A model generated the notes under the pieces. That model worked only from the letters and a program-made list of their open reading frames with translations, was not told the DNA's origin and searched no databases. From contig BMUD01000001.1 of assembly GCA_014650015.1 (NCBI GenBank), forward strand, positions 62,001 through 126,000: a stretch of DNA of 64,000 nucleotides, given 5' to 3'. Source of the DNA: Streptomyces griseoloalbus (GTDB lineage: Bacteria; Actinomycetota; Actinomycetes; Streptomycetales; Streptomycetaceae). The position numbers and the translations under genes are program-made. This document shows positions 35,721 to 44,876 of the stretch, in pieces; positions within the stretch are counted from its first letter, which is position 1; each line of letters starts with the position of its first letter.

Positions 35721-37160
35721 ATGAGCGCCCCAACCCCGGCCCCCGGCGACGACACGCCCCGCGAAGGGTATTACCCGGACCCGTCCATTCCTGGATATGT
35801 CCGGTACTGGAACGGTGCCTCCTGGGTACCGGGCACGAGCCGTCCGGCGCCCAAGGAGGGCGAGTCGCTCGCGCCGCCGCCCGGCGTGGGCCCGGCCCGG
35901 CCGTCCGTGGAGGAGACCGGCCCGCACTTCTTCGACGAGGACCCGGCCGACGCACCCTCCCCGGCCCCGTCGTCCCCGTCGTCCCCGTCGTCCCCGTCGG
36001 CCTCCGCGGCCCCGTCGTCGGCCGAGTCGCAGCACGGCAGCCGGCCCGAACCGGCCTCGGCCTGGGGCGCCGACCGCTCCCGCCAGTCCGGCTTCGGCGG
36101 AGAACAGGACCGCAAGGTCTCCTGGGGGGCCGACCCGAGGGTGCCGCACGCGTCGGCGCGGTCCGCGCCGTCCGCACCGGAGACCGGGTCCGCGGGTACG
36201 GACGCCCCGGCCGCGGCCGATGCGGGCGACACCTTCATGTTCCGCCGGCCGACGACCGAGCCCCGGCACGCGCCCGACGCCTCCGGCGGAGCCCCCGCCG
36301 ACGAGGGCACCATGACCTTCCGCGCCGTCACCCCGCGCAGCCGGGAGCAGGGCGCGGGCCAGGACTCCGCCTCCGGCCGGCCCGGGTTCGGGGCGGGGAA
36401 GGCCGCCGCCGATCGTGCCGCCGCAGCGGCCACGGCGCCGTCCGGGCCGCAGCAGGCCGCCCCGGCCGTGCCCCCGCAGACGACCGGCCCGGCCCGACCC
36501 GCCGCTGCCGCTCCCGTGGTTCCCCCCGCCGCGCCCCTGACGAGCGGTCCCGGCGGTGGCCAGTCCTCCTGGGCGCAGCAGGTGCACCGGCTCGCCGACG
36601 GTGGCGAGCCGCCGGTCGTGCCGTGGAAGCCGCCGGTCGAGGACGTGTTCCAGGCCGCCGCCCGGCGACAGGCCGAGGCCCGCCCCGCCGCGCTCGGGAA
36701 GCGGCTGGCCGCCCGGCTGCTGGACACCGTCGTCCTGGGCGCCGTCACCGCCGTGGCGGGTGTACCGCTGGGCATCAAGGCGATGGACCACATCGAGGCG
36801 AAGATCGACGCGGCCAAGCTGTCCGGGGAGACCGTCACGGTCTGGCTGCTCGACGGCACCACCTCGGTCCACCTCGGCATCGTCCTCGCCGTCCTCCTCC
36901 TCGCCGGCGTCCTCTACGAGGTGCTGCCCACCGTCAAGTGGGGCCGCACCCTGGGCAAGAAGCTGCTGGGCCTGGAGGTGCGGGACATCGAGGGCCACGA
37001 GGCGCCGGAGTTCGGCCCGGCCCTGCGCCGCTGGCTGGTCTACAGCATCCCCGGGCTGCTCGTCGTCGGGGTCGTCGGCGTCCTGTGGTGCCTGTTCGAC
37101 AAGCCCTGGCGCCAGTGCTGGCACGACAAGGCGGCGCACACCTTCGTCGCCGCCGGCTGA
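35721..37160 (+). CDS. RDD membrane protein with DUF2510 head
   Basis: A 479-residue protein. The N terminus has a DUF2510-like Gly/Trp module (GYYPDPSIPGYVRYWNGASW, about 15-34), a disordered Pro/Ala/Ser region of some 280 residues, and a C-terminal RDD domain with three hydrophobic helices (RLAARLLDTVVLGAV, the second near 395-412, and a last one before WCLFDKPWRQCWHDKAAHT). RDD proteins are poorly characterised and some transport ions. DUF2510 is common on actinobacterial envelope proteins. It forms a pair with the next RDD gene. Confidence 0.82.
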   Translation: MSAPTPAPGDDTPREGYYPDPSIPGYVRYWNGASWVPGTSRPAPKEGESLAPPPGVGPARPSVEETGPHFFDEDPADAPSPAPSSPSSPSSPSASAAPSSAESQHGSRPEPASAWGADRSRQSGFGGEQDRKVSWGADPRVPHASARSAPSAPETGSAGTDAPAAADAGDTFMFRRPTTEPRHAPDASGGAPADEGTMTFRAVTPRSREQGAGQDSASGRPGFGAGKAAADRAAAAATAPSGPQQAAPAVPPQTTGPARPAAAAPVVPPAAPLTSGPGGGQSSWAQQVHRLADGGEPPVVPWKPPVEDVFQAAARRQAEARPAALGKRLAARLLDTVVLGAVTAVAGVPLGIKAMDHIEAKIDAAKLSGETVTVWLLDGTTSVHLGIVLAVLLLAGVLYEVLPTVKWGRTLGKKLLGLEVRDIEGHEAPEFGPALRRWLVYSIPGLLVVGVVGVLWCLFDKPWRQCWHDKAAHTFVAAG

Positions 37161-37257
37161 CCCGGAGCAGCACCCGTACGTACCACCCGTACGACCGGTA
37201 CTCCGGACGGCCGCTCGCCGGATGCGGGGCCGGAGGGTTCGCGATCGACTCGGGGAC

Positions 37258-37896
37258 ATGACCACCGACCCGCCCCCCGGCTCCGGTCAGCAGCCGCCGG
37301 ACGACGACCCGTTCAAGAAGCACCCGCCGCAGGGCGGCCCCGGAGCACCGGGGTCCGGCTCTCCGTACGACACCCCCGGCGGCCCCTACGGCGCCGGCGG
37401 CGGCGGTCCCTACGGAGGCACCCCCGGCCCCACCGATCCCCGCGCCGGCATGCCCCCGCTCGCCGACAGCGGCCGGCGCACGCTCGCCCGCATCATCGAC
37501 ATGATCCTCGTCGGCATCGTCGTCTGGCTGCTCACCTGGCCGTTCGGGGTCAGCGAGTACGACGTCGACGGCGACCGGATCAACGTCGGCAACTCCTTCG
37601 GGCAGTCCGTCATCGCCGCCGTGCTCTACATCGCCTACGACACCTTGATGACCGTCCGCTCCGGCCAGACCCTGGGCAAGAAGTGGCTGGGCATGCGGGT
37701 GGCCAACCTCGGCAACGGCGCGAACCCCGCCATGCAGACCGCGCTGATCCGCGCCGCCGTGCTGTGGCTGCCCTTCGCGTTCTGCTGCGCCTGCGTGTGG
37801 ACCGCGATCGCGGGTGGCTGGAGCTTCTTCGACCGGCCCTACAAGCAGGGCCTGCACGACAAGGCGGCCAAGACCGTGGTGGTCAGCACCAGGTGA
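37258..37896 (+). CDS. RDD-family membrane protein
   Basis: A 212-residue protein with a Gly/Pro-rich cytoplasmic start (about 1-70) and an RDD domain: SGRRTLARIIDMILVGIVVWLL, a middle helix ending SGQTLGKKWLGMRV, and FDRPYKQGLHDKAAKTVVV. It is a paralogue of the preceding gene (same GQTLGKK/GRTLGKK and LHDKAAKT/WHDKAAHT elements), so the pair looks like a local duplication with divergent N termini. Function unknown. Confidence 0.82.
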   Translation: MTTDPPPGSGQQPPDDDPFKKHPPQGGPGAPGSGSPYDTPGGPYGAGGGGPYGGTPGPTDPRAGMPPLADSGRRTLARIIDMILVGIVVWLLTWPFGVSEYDVDGDRINVGNSFGQSVIAAVLYIAYDTLMTVRSGQTLGKKWLGMRVANLGNGANPAMQTALIRAAVLWLPFAFCCACVWTAIAGGWSFFDRPYKQGLHDKAAKTVVVSTR

Positions 37897-37923
37897 CGCG
37901 GAACCGGGGGGACCGGCCGGGTG

Positions 37924-38205
37924 TCAGGACGCCGCCCGCTCCCGCACCGGCTCGCGGGCCGGGGCGGGAAGGGTGGCTCGTACGGGCTCCGGGGGCGTGG
38001 GCCGTTCCACCGCGACGGGCCGCCTGGACCCGGTGACCGGGACCGCCATGGCCACCAGCAGTCCCAGGGCGAGCGCCGCGAGGGCGACGACCGTGACACC
38101 GACGCCCGAACTTGTGCCGGACAGCAGCAGCATGGCGAGAGTCGACAAGATCACGGTGCACGAACCGTAAACGAGCTGAGCGACAGTCGGACGGGGCATG
38201 GCCAT
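37924..38205 (-). CDS. Small two-helix membrane protein
   Basis: This 93-residue protein has two hydrophobic segments (about 9-29 and 33-56: VTVVALAALALGLLVAMAVPV) and a Pro/Arg-rich cytoplasmic tail. It is convergent with the RDD gene and divergent from the protease gene. GAGGA precedes ATG 38205; ATG 38199 is possible. I do not recognise the family, though such proteins are common in Streptomyces. Confidence 0.65.
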   Translation of the reverse strand: MAMPRPTVAQLVYGSCTVILSTLAMLLLSGTSSGVGVTVVALAALALGLLVAMAVPVTGSRRPVAVERPTPPEPVRATLPAPAREPVRERAAS

Positions 38206-38448
38206 CGTGTCCTCGGAAGTCGGGGGCTGTCGGCCTGGCTTTCCACCGGCTCAAGGGCGTTCCACCAAGCGACTCTAATCGCGAGCGTGCCCGAGCGGAA
38301 CGGACGGTAAGCGTGACCTAACCGACAGGGCCGGTGCACAGGGGGCGCACGGAGTCATGGCGTCCACCACGTGGACGGTTGTACGCGCCCGCCCGGGTTC
38401 GCACGGATGTGTCCGGTAAGCGAACGCCGACTCCGCATAGTGCAGTTG

Positions 38449-38475
38449 AACAGTCCAAGTCAAGGGCTGTTTTTT
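38449..38475 (+). terminator. Orphan intrinsic terminator with U-run
   Basis: AACAGTCC (38449-38456) and GGGCTGTT (38464-38471) pair with one G-U around AAGTCAA and run into TTTTTT. It faces the plus strand between a divergent gene pair, where no plus-strand gene lies directly upstream. It may end a short RNA or act as an attenuator of the protease gene. Confidence 0.55.
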
Positions 38476-38504
38476 CTGGCGAACCTCTAGTCAAATGTCG
38501 TCAC

Positions 38505-38532
38505 TTGACTACACGCGTTGATCAGGTACGCG
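38505..38532 (+). promoter_or_regulatory. Possible promoter of the M6 protease gene
   Basis: TTGACT (38505-38510) and TACGCG (38527-38532) are 16 bp apart, 30 bases after the orphan terminator. The rest of this 390-bp intergenic stretch is unusually A/T-rich for the window but holds no gene. Confidence 0.4.
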
Positions 38533-38595
38533 CGGGATCCTTCCATTACCGGAACCTCCCTTGTCCGCGCGTACGCACGCGGGAGGGGATCTCAA

Positions 38596-40956
38596 GTGAC
38601 CAGTAGACCCTGGACGTTCAGAGCGGCCGCGATAGGCGTGGCCTTCGCGGCGGTCACCGCCACCTGCTCTGCGTTCACCGTGGCCCAGGCCGACACGGCT
38701 GACAAGGCCGATCGTCCCGGCGCCGTGGACCGGCACGACCCGGCGGACCACCACCACGTCGATCACGACCTCGAGGGCCCGCTCACCAAGACGCAGGAGG
38801 CCCAGCGCGAGGAAGCCCTCAACCAGGTCATCTCCGGTAAGACCTCGGTCAAGAACCGCGACGGTTCGAAGGTCGTCCAGCTCAAGAGCAAGAAGGGCGA
38901 CAGCAAGTACGTCGAGCTCGGCCGCGAGAAGACCGACAAGATTTTCACGATCCTGGTCGAGTTCGGGGACCAGATCGACAGCCGTTACGGCGGCACCCCC
39001 GGCCCGCTGCACAACCAGATAGCCGAGCCGGACCGTGAGAAGGACAATTCCACGGCCTGGCAGGAGGACTACGACCAGCAGCACTTCGAGGACCTGTACT
39101 TCGGCTCCGGCAAGGGCGCCGACTCGGTCAAGACGTACTACGAGAAGCAGTCCTCCGGCCGCTACTCGGTCGAGGGCGAGGTCTCCGACTGGGTCAAGGT
39201 CCCCTACAACGAGGCCCGTTACGGCAACAACGCCTGCGGCGCCACCAACTGCCCCAGCGTGTGGAACGTGGTCAGCGACGGCCTGAACGCGTGGGTCTCC
39301 CAACAGAAGGCAGCGGGGAGGACCGACGCCCAGATCAAGGCGGACGCGGCCCGGTTCGACGAGTGGGACCGCTACGACTTCGACGGCGACGGCGACTTCA
39401 ACGAGCCCGACGGCTACATCGACCACTTCCAGATCGTGCACGCCGGCGAGGACGAGTCCGCGGGCGGCGGCGCCCAGGGCGAGGACGCGATCTGGGCCCA
39501 CCGCTGGTACGCCTTCGGCACCGACGCCGGCGCCACCGGCCCCGAGCAGAACAAGCTCGGTGGTACGCAGATCGGCTCCACCGGCATCTGGGTCGGCGAC
39601 TACACCGTCCAGCCGGAGAACGGCGGACTCGGCGTCTTCGCCCACGAGTACGGCCACGACCTCGGTCTGCCGGACCACTACGACACCGCCGGCGGCGAGA
39701 ACTCCACCGGCTTCTGGACGCTGATGTCCTCCGGTTCCTGGCTCGGCACCGGCAGGAACGAGATCGGTGACCTGCCCGGCGACATGACCGCCTGGGACAA
39801 GCTCCAGCTCGGCTGGCTCAATTACGACACGGCCAAGGCGGGCGTCGACTCCTGGCACAAGCTGGGCGTCGCCGAGTACAACACCAAGCACAAGCAGGCG
39901 CTGGTCGTGACGCTGCCGAAGAAGGCCGTCACCACCGAGATCGTCCCGCCGGCCGAGGGCAGCACCCAGTGGTGGAGCGGCAGCGGTGACAACCTCAAGA
40001 ACACGCTGACCCGTTCGGTGGACCTCACCGGCAAGGCGAAGGCCGAGCTGACCTTCGACGGCTGGTACGACATCGAGGCCGACTACGACTACCTCTACAC
40101 CGAGGTGTCGACCGATGGCGGCGCCAACTGGACCGCCGTCGACGGCACGGTGGACGGGCAGCCGATCCCCCGCGACGCCGCCGACAAGCCGGCCCTGCAC
40201 GGCACGATCGACGGGTACGAGAAGTTCGCGTACTCCCTCGACGCCTACGCCGGCCAGAAGGTCGACCTCCGCTTCCGCTACCAGACCGACGGCGGCGTGG
40301 CCCTCAAGGGCTTCACGGCCGACGGGATCACGGTGACGGCGGACGGCGCGCCGCTCTTCTCCGACAACGCCGAGAGCGCCGACGCCGCCTGGACGGCCAC
40401 CGGCTTCTCCCGCGTCGGCGCGTCCTTCACCAAGGACTACGCGCAGTACTACATCGCCGAGAACCGGCAGTACGTGTCGTACGACAAGACGCTGAAGACG
40501 GGCCCGTACAACTTCGGTTTCGCGAACAGCCGTCCGGACTGGGTGGAGCACTACGCCTACCAGAACGGTCTGCTGATCTGGAAGTGGGACACCTCCCAGG
40601 CGGACAACAACACCAGCCAGCACCCGGGCACCGGTCTGGTCCTGCCGGTCGACTCCCACCCGACCGCGCTGAAGTGGTCCGACGGCACGCTGATGCGCAA
40701 CCGCGTCCAGGCCTACGACTCGCCGTTCAGCCTGTACCGCACCGACGGCATGACGCTGCACAAGGCGGACGCGGCGACGTGGATCCCGTCGTCGAAGGGC
40801 GTGTCGGTCTTCAACGACCGCACCAGCACCTACTACGACGCGTCGAACCCGACCGGCGGTGTCAAGATCACTGACACCAACACGAAGATCAAGATCCTCA
40901 AGGAGGCCAAGGACGGCTCGACGATCGAGCTCGAGGTCGGCCCCGCAGGCAGGTAA
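38596..40956 (+). CDS. Secreted M6 metalloprotease (immune inhibitor A family)
   Basis: A 786-residue exported protease of the InhA family. A signal peptide (about 1-32, ending AQADTA) and a charged propeptide precede the catalytic domain, where the zinc site reads HEYGHDLGLPDHYD (His350, Glu351, His354). The C-terminal half (about 440-620) forms the family's beta-sandwich/MAM-like region: FDGWYDIEADYDYLYTEVSTDGG. GTG 38596 follows GGGAGGGG. Such enzymes degrade extracellular proteins and, in other Gram-positives, host defence peptides. In Streptomyces a developmental or nutritional role is more likely. Confidence 0.9.
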   Translation: MTSRPWTFRAAAIGVAFAAVTATCSAFTVAQADTADKADRPGAVDRHDPADHHHVDHDLEGPLTKTQEAQREEALNQVISGKTSVKNRDGSKVVQLKSKKGDSKYVELGREKTDKIFTILVEFGDQIDSRYGGTPGPLHNQIAEPDREKDNSTAWQEDYDQQHFEDLYFGSGKGADSVKTYYEKQSSGRYSVEGEVSDWVKVPYNEARYGNNACGATNCPSVWNVVSDGLNAWVSQQKAAGRTDAQIKADAARFDEWDRYDFDGDGDFNEPDGYIDHFQIVHAGEDESAGGGAQGEDAIWAHRWYAFGTDAGATGPEQNKLGGTQIGSTGIWVGDYTVQPENGGLGVFAHEYGHDLGLPDHYDTAGGENSTGFWTLMSSGSWLGTGRNEIGDLPGDMTAWDKLQLGWLNYDTAKAGVDSWHKLGVAEYNTKHKQALVVTLPKKAVTTEIVPPAEGSTQWWSGSGDNLKNTLTRSVDLTGKAKAELTFDGWYDIEADYDYLYTEVSTDGGANWTAVDGTVDGQPIPRDAADKPALHGTIDGYEKFAYSLDAYAGQKVDLRFRYQTDGGVALKGFTADGITVTADGAPLFSDNAESADAAWTATGFSRVGASFTKDYAQYYIAENRQYVSYDKTLKTGPYNFGFANSRPDWVEHYAYQNGLLIWKWDTSQADNNTSQHPGTGLVLPVDSHPTALKWSDGTLMRNRVQAYDSPFSLYRTDGMTLHKADAATWIPSSKGVSVFNDRTSTYYDASNPTGGVKITDTNTKIKILKEAKDGSTIELEVGPAGR

Positions 40957-40982
40957 ATAGCATCTTCGCAGGTCAACACATG

Positions 40983-41016
40983 ATCGGCGGTGACCCCCTG
41001 GCGGGTCACCGCCGAT
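40983..41016 (+). terminator. Terminator of the protease gene
   Basis: ATCGGCGGTGACCC (40983-40996) and GGGTCACCGCCGAT (41003-41016) are perfect 14-bp arms, followed by CCGTGTTT. Confidence 0.85.
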
Positions 41017-41089
41017 CCGTGTTTAGGTGCCCCTGTGGCTCTCTTATTGACACCTGTTACGACACCGGCTGACACGGGGGTATGACCGC

Positions 41090-41431
41090 ATGGCCGCAGG
41101 AGGTTTCTGCAAGCTGCCGAACGGCACGGTGGTGGTGGCACTGAACCTGCCCAGTCCCGCCGCCGACGCACCGGCCGGCGTCCGCTTCCTCGTCCACGCC
41201 CAGAACCGGGCGCGCGCCCTGACCAGGCTGCGCAATCTGGGGCTGCGGTCGGTCTACCTGCGGGGCAACGCCGCCCCGCCGACCCCCGACGAGATCACCG
41301 CGGTACTGCACCACCCCGACGGCCTCATATGGCGCACGGCACCCGACCACGGCGTCCTGACCGGCTCCGACCTGACGGTGGAACTCTGGCACCCGATCAG
41401 AGCCCTGCTGCGACCCCCCACGCGAACCTAG
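41090..41431 (+). CDS. Conserved hypothetical protein, 113 residues
   Basis: A small, soluble, basic protein I do not recognise. Sequence such as FCKLPNGTVVVALNLPSP, ARALTRLRNLGLRSVYLRGN and TPDEITAVLHHPDGLIWRTAP suggests a compact alpha/beta fold. TTGACA (41047-41052) with a weak TGACAC 17 bp downstream is a candidate promoter; the start codon follows about 8 nt after the predicted transcription start. It is convergent with pncA. Confidence 0.7.
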   Translation: MAAGGFCKLPNGTVVVALNLPSPAADAPAGVRFLVHAQNRARALTRLRNLGLRSVYLRGNAAPPTPDEITAVLHHPDGLIWRTAPDHGVLTGSDLTVELWHPIRALLRPPTRT

Positions 41432-41525
41432 GGCGCGAGGCGGTCGCGGGCAGTCGTGCCCCCTCGGGACGGCACCGGCACGGCGCCGCGAGCCGGCACC
41501 GGGCCCCGCCGCCCCGCGGCACGGG

Positions 41526-42113
41526 TCACTGCACGAGCGGCTTGCCCGACAGCTCCACCCCCGCTTCCCGCAGCTCCTCGAGCGCCCTCTCGGTGGTCTC
41601 CCGGGCCACCCCGGCGGTGAGGTCGAGCAGCACCTGGGTGCGGAAGCCCTCACGGGCGGCGTCCAGCGCGGTGGCCCGCACACAGTGGTCGGTGGCGATG
41701 CCCACCACGTCCACCTCGTCGATCTCCCGGGCCCGCAGCCACTCGGCCAGGGGCGTGCCGTTCTCGTCGCTCCCCTCGAACCCGCTGTACGCCGCCGCGT
41801 ACGCCCCCTTGTCGAAGACGGCGTCGATCGCGCCGGAGGTGACCGCGGGGGCGAAGTTCGGGTGGAAGCCGACGCCCTCGGTCCCGGCGACGCAGTGCGC
41901 GGGCCACGAGCGGACGTAGTCGGGGTTGTCGGCGAAGTGCCCGCCGGGGGCGATGTGGTGGTCCCGGGTGGCCACCACATGGCGGTAGCCGGCCGGGGCC
42001 TGGCCGATCAGCTCGGTGATGGCGGCGGCCACGTCGGCACCGCCGGCCACGGCGAGGCTGCCCCCCTCGCAGAAGTCGTTCTGCACGTCAACGACGATCA
42101 GTGCGCGGCGCAT
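41526..42113 (-). CDS. pncA: Nicotinamidase
   Basis: A 195-residue isochorismatase-fold amidohydrolase converting nicotinamide to nicotinate for NAD salvage. It has the triad Asp9 (IVVDVQNDF), Lys102 (DKGAY) and Cys144 (ATDHCVRAT), and metal ligands Asp51, His53, His59 (RDHHIAPGGHF). The enzyme would also activate pyrazinamide. ATG 42113 is the conserved start; the longer frame upstream is Gly/Pro-rich non-coding DNA. It lies downstream of pncB on the same strand, separated by 208 bases. Confidence 0.94.
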   Translation of the reverse strand: MRRALIVVDVQNDFCEGGSLAVAGGADVAAAITELIGQAPAGYRHVVATRDHHIAPGGHFADNPDYVRSWPAHCVAGTEGVGFHPNFAPAVTSGAIDAVFDKGAYAAAYSGFEGSDENGTPLAEWLRAREIDEVDVVGIATDHCVRATALDAAREGFRTQVLLDLTAGVARETTERALEELREAGVELSGKPLVQ

Positions 42114-42240
42114 GGTCGGTGTCCTTCGACTAAGGGGTCGGGGTCGGGATGGGGGCGGGCCCGGCCGGTGAACCTCCGAGCCTATTGAATCGGGGACAGC
42201 GCGGACAGGGGCACGGCAGGGCGGGCGGAAGCCCCGGCCC

Positions 42241-42304
42241 GCGTACGGGGGAGCCCGCCCGGGCGTACGGGGAGCCCCGTCCGGCGTACACGGGGGCACG
42301 CCCG
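42241..42304. repeat. Three direct repeats between pncB and pncA
   Basis: GCGTACGGGGGAGCCCG (42241), GCGTACGGGGAGCCCCG (42263) and GCGTACACGGGGGCACG (42284) recur at 21-22-bp spacing, about two helical turns. The rest of the gap shows no gene. Confidence 0.6.
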
Positions 42305-42321
42305 ACGGGCGGCACGCTGCT

Positions 42322-43668
42322 TCAGCTACCCGACGGCCCGTGCGCGTACTCCGTCGGAAGGACGGGTTCCCCACGGGAGAGCTGCGTAGCCGACAACGGC
42401 AGGCCCGCGCGGGCCGCCGCGTGCCGGTCGCGGACCGTGTCCAGCGGCTCGCGGGCGATCACCTCGCCGCCCTTGACCAGCGGCACCAGCAGCTGCCGGT
42501 CGGCCAGCTCGGCGGGCACCTGTCCGGTGCCGACCACCTCGGCCTCGGCGACGCCGTACTCGTCCAGCCGCCGCGCCGCCCACTTGCGGCCGCCGACGGA
42601 GGTCTTGCCGCCGGTGGACTTCTTCGCCACCGGCACCAGCGGGGCCTTCGGGTCGGCGGACGCGGCACGGGCGACCAGCTTGTAGACCATGGAGGCCGTC
42701 GGGTGCCCGGAGCCGGTCACCAGCTGGGTCCCCACCCCGTACGCGTCCACGGGCGCCGCGGCCAGCGAGGCGATCGCGTACTCGTCCAGGTCCGAGGTCA
42801 CGATGATCTTCGTGCCGGTGGCGCCCAGCTCGTCCAGCTGCTGCCGCACCCGGTGCGCCACCAGCAGCAGGTCGCCGGAGTCGATCCGCACGGCGCCCAG
42901 TTCCGGCCCGGCGACCTCGACGGCCGTACGGACCGCCTCGGCCACGTCATAGGTGTCCACGAGCAACGTCGTACCGCCGCCGAGGGAGTCCACCTGGGCC
43001 CGGAAGGCGTCCCGCTCGCTGTCGTGGAGCAGGGTGAAGGCGTGGGCGGAGGTGCCCACGGTCGGGATGTTGTAGCGGAAGCCGGCCGCCAGGTCGGAGG
43101 TGGAGGCGAAGCCGCCGACGTAGGCGGCCCGCGAGGCGGCCACCGCGGCCAGCTCGTGGGTGCGCCGGGCGCCCATCTCGATCAGCGGCCGGTCACCGGC
43201 GGCGGACGACATCCGGGAGGCCGCGGCGGCGATCGCCGAGTCGTGGTTGAGGATCGACAGGATCACCGTCTCCAGCAGCACGCACTCCGCGAAGGTGCCC
43301 TCGACCCGCATGATCGGCGAGCCCGGGAAGTACACCTCGCCCTCGGGATAGCCCCAGATGTCACCGGAGAAGCGGTAACCGGCCAGCCAGTCCAGCGTCC
43401 GACCGTCCACGATGTTCTTCTCCCGCAGGAACCCGAGGACGCCCGGGTCGAAGCGGAAGTTCTCCACCGCGTCCAGCACCCGCCCGGTGCCGGCCACCAC
43501 GCCGTAGCGGCGGCCGTCGGGCAGCCGCCGGGTGAAGACCTCGAACACGCTGCGCCGCCCGGCCGTACCGGCCTTCAGCGCGGCGCGCAGCATCGTCAGC
43601 TCGTACTGGTCCGTGAAGAGTGCCGTCGAGGGAACGTCCACCGGCAGCCCAAGGTCCGCTGTGTTCAT
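42322..43668 (-). CDS. pncB: Nicotinate phosphoribosyltransferase
   Basis: A 448-residue enzyme making nicotinate mononucleotide from nicotinate and PRPP, the step after PncA in NAD salvage. The start ([21 protein letters not shown]) is the conserved substrate entry region. The phosphorylatable His region is [21 protein letters not shown], and the PRPP/phosphate-binding end reads [16 protein letters not shown] and [15 protein letters not shown]. It is divergent from clpS; a 27-bp palindrome lies 16 bases upstream of its ATG. Confidence 0.94.
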   Translation of the reverse strand: MNTADLGLPVDVPSTALFTDQYELTMLRAALKAGTAGRRSVFEVFTRRLPDGRRYGVVAGTGRVLDAVENFRFDPGVLGFLREKNIVDGRTLDWLAGYRFSGDIWGYPEGEVYFPGSPIMRVEGTFAECVLLETVILSILNHDSAIAAAASRMSSAAGDRPLIEMGARRTHELAAVAASRAAYVGGFASTSDLAAGFRYNIPTVGTSAHAFTLLHDSERDAFRAQVDSLGGGTTLLVDTYDVAEAVRTAVEVAGPELGAVRIDSGDLLLVAHRVRQQLDELGATGTKIIVTSDLDEYAIASLAAAPVDAYGVGTQLVTGSGHPTASMVYKLVARAASADPKAPLVPVAKKSTGGKTSVGGRKWAARRLDEYGVAEAEVVGTGQVPAELADRQLLVPLVKGGEVIAREPLDTVRDRHAAARAGLPLSATQLSRGEPVLPTEYAHGPSGS

Positions 43669-43683
43669 GGCAGGGATGGTACC

Positions 43684-43710
43684 CCCATTTCGTCACTCTG
43701 ACGAAATGGG
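43684..43710. promoter_or_regulatory. 27-bp palindrome upstream of pncB
   Basis: CCCATTTCGTCA (43684-43695) and TGACGAAATGGG (43699-43710) are perfect 12-bp arms around CTC. The relatively A/T-rich arms and the position, 16 bp from the pncB start and 77 bp from clpS, suggest a repressor operator rather than a terminator. A NAD-responsive regulator would make biological sense, but no regulator is encoded nearby. Confidence 0.65.
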
Positions 43711-43787
43711 ATCCGCGTGCCGGACGGCGGGCCGTCCCAGCGGGCCGGTTTGTGCCAACACCCCCCTGCGGTGGCAGCATGGGCTCT

Positions 43788-44096
43788 GTGACGTCACCCG
43801 CACCCCTGGAGATCGAACGCACCGAGTCGGTGGAGGAGGTCTTCGCCGTACCCGAGCCGGACGTCCCGTGGGTCACGATCGTCCACAACGACCCGGTCAA
43901 CCTCATGAGCTATGTGACGTACGTCTTCCAGACGTACTTCGGCTACTCCAAGGACAAGGCCACCAAGCTCATGCTCGACGTCCACCACAAGGGCCGGGCG
44001 GTCGTCTCCAGCGGCAGCCGCGAGGAGATGGAACGCGACGTCCAGGCCATGCACGGCTACGGACTGTGGGCCACCCTCCAGCAGGACCGGAAGTGA
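43788..44096 (+). CDS. clpS: ClpS adaptor protein
   Basis: A 102-residue adaptor that delivers N-end-rule substrates to the ClpAP/ClpCP protease. The conserved core is [32 protein letters not shown], with HHKGRAVV and a C-terminal [19 protein letters not shown] 43788 lies 8 nt after CAGCAT (43775-43780), which pairs with TTGTGC (43750-43755) as a promoter, suggesting a leaderless start; ATG 43779 is the alternative. It forms a conserved actinobacterial pair with the following DUF2017 gene. Confidence 0.93.
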   Translation: MTSPAPLEIERTESVEEVFAVPEPDVPWVTIVHNDPVNLMSYVTYVFQTYFGYSKDKATKLMLDVHHKGRAVVSSGSREEMERDVQAMHGYGLWATLQQDRK

Positions 44097-44152
44097 CCGA
44101 GCCGGACATGACCCGACCCCGCCCGCAGGACCGGAAGTAGCGAATCGCCTCC

Positions 44153-44755
44153 ATGCCAGGACACTTCGAACCGCTCCCCGGCGGCGGCGCGGCCGTCGCC
44201 CTCGACGACGTCGAGATCTCCATCATCCGGTCCCTGGCCGTGCAGTTGCTGGAGCTCATCGGCCCCGGCCCCGCCGAGGACACCTCCGGCGACCCGCTCG
44301 CCGAACTCTTCGCCGAGGGCCCGAGCGAACCGCCCTCCGACCCCGTGCTGCGCCGCCTCTTCCCGGACGCCTACGGCGACCCGGGGGCCGCCCCGCAGGC
44401 CAAGGAGGCCGAGGAGCAGCGTGCCCACTCCGCCGAGTTCCGCCGCTACACCGAGAACGACCTGCGGGCCGGCAAGCGCGACAACGCCCTCGCCGTGATC
44501 CGCTCCCTGGACGCGCTCACCTCGGCCGGTGAGGGCGGGGCGGTGCTCAAGCTGTCCCCGGACGAGTCCCGCCGGTGGCTCGGCGCCCTCAACGACCTGC
44601 GGCTGGCGATCGGCTCCCGTCTGGAGATCAGCGACGAGGAAGACAGCGACCTCCTCTTCCACCTCCCCGACGAGGACCCGCGCAAGCCGATGGTGATGGC
44701 CTACCTGTGGCTCGGCGGACTCCAGGAGACGCTCGTCTCGACCCTCATGCCGTGA
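44153..44755 (+). CDS. DUF2017 family protein
   Basis: A 200-residue actinobacterial protein of unknown function, nearly always next to clpS. It is acidic and helical, with DVEISIIRSLAVQLLELIG near the N terminus, a variable acidic linker and LRAGKRDNALAVIRSLDAL ... RRWLGALNDLRLAIGSRLEISD. Between the two genes GCAGGACCGGAAGT is duplicated (44082 and 44124), a short tandem duplication of the clpS end. Confidence 0.85.
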   Translation: MPGHFEPLPGGGAAVALDDVEISIIRSLAVQLLELIGPGPAEDTSGDPLAELFAEGPSEPPSDPVLRRLFPDAYGDPGAAPQAKEAEEQRAHSAEFRRYTENDLRAGKRDNALAVIRSLDALTSAGEGGAVLKLSPDESRRWLGALNDLRLAIGSRLEISDEEDSDLLFHLPDEDPRKPMVMAYLWLGGLQETLVSTLMP

Positions 44756-44832
44756 ATCCGGGCCTGATGTCCGGAAAAGTCCACTGACGTGTTCGCTCAG
44801 AGGGCCCTCAAATCCGGATAACGATCGCGTCA

Positions 44833-44876
44833 AAGAGCCTGCCGCCTATGGGCTCTTCAGGTGCCTTTTGTCTGCT
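44833..44876 (+). terminator. Hairpin with T-rich tail upstream of amino-acid permease
   Basis: AAGAGCC (44833-44839) pairs with GGCTCTT (44850-44857) and is followed by T-rich DNA (CCTTTTGTCTGCTTCTTTCTG). It ends the clpS/DUF2017 transcript or attenuates the permease. The remaining gap to 45116 shows no gene. Confidence 0.5.

Noticed and set aside
34152-37265. 1037-codon open frame on the minus strand
   Set aside because: Antisense shadow of the FAD oxidase and RDD genes. Its composition (Gly/Ala/Arg/Val runs, no domain) follows from GC-rich third positions of the plus-strand genes.
44082-44140. Separate small gene after clpS
   Set aside because: Explained by a short duplication of the clpS end (GCAGGACCGGAAGT twice).
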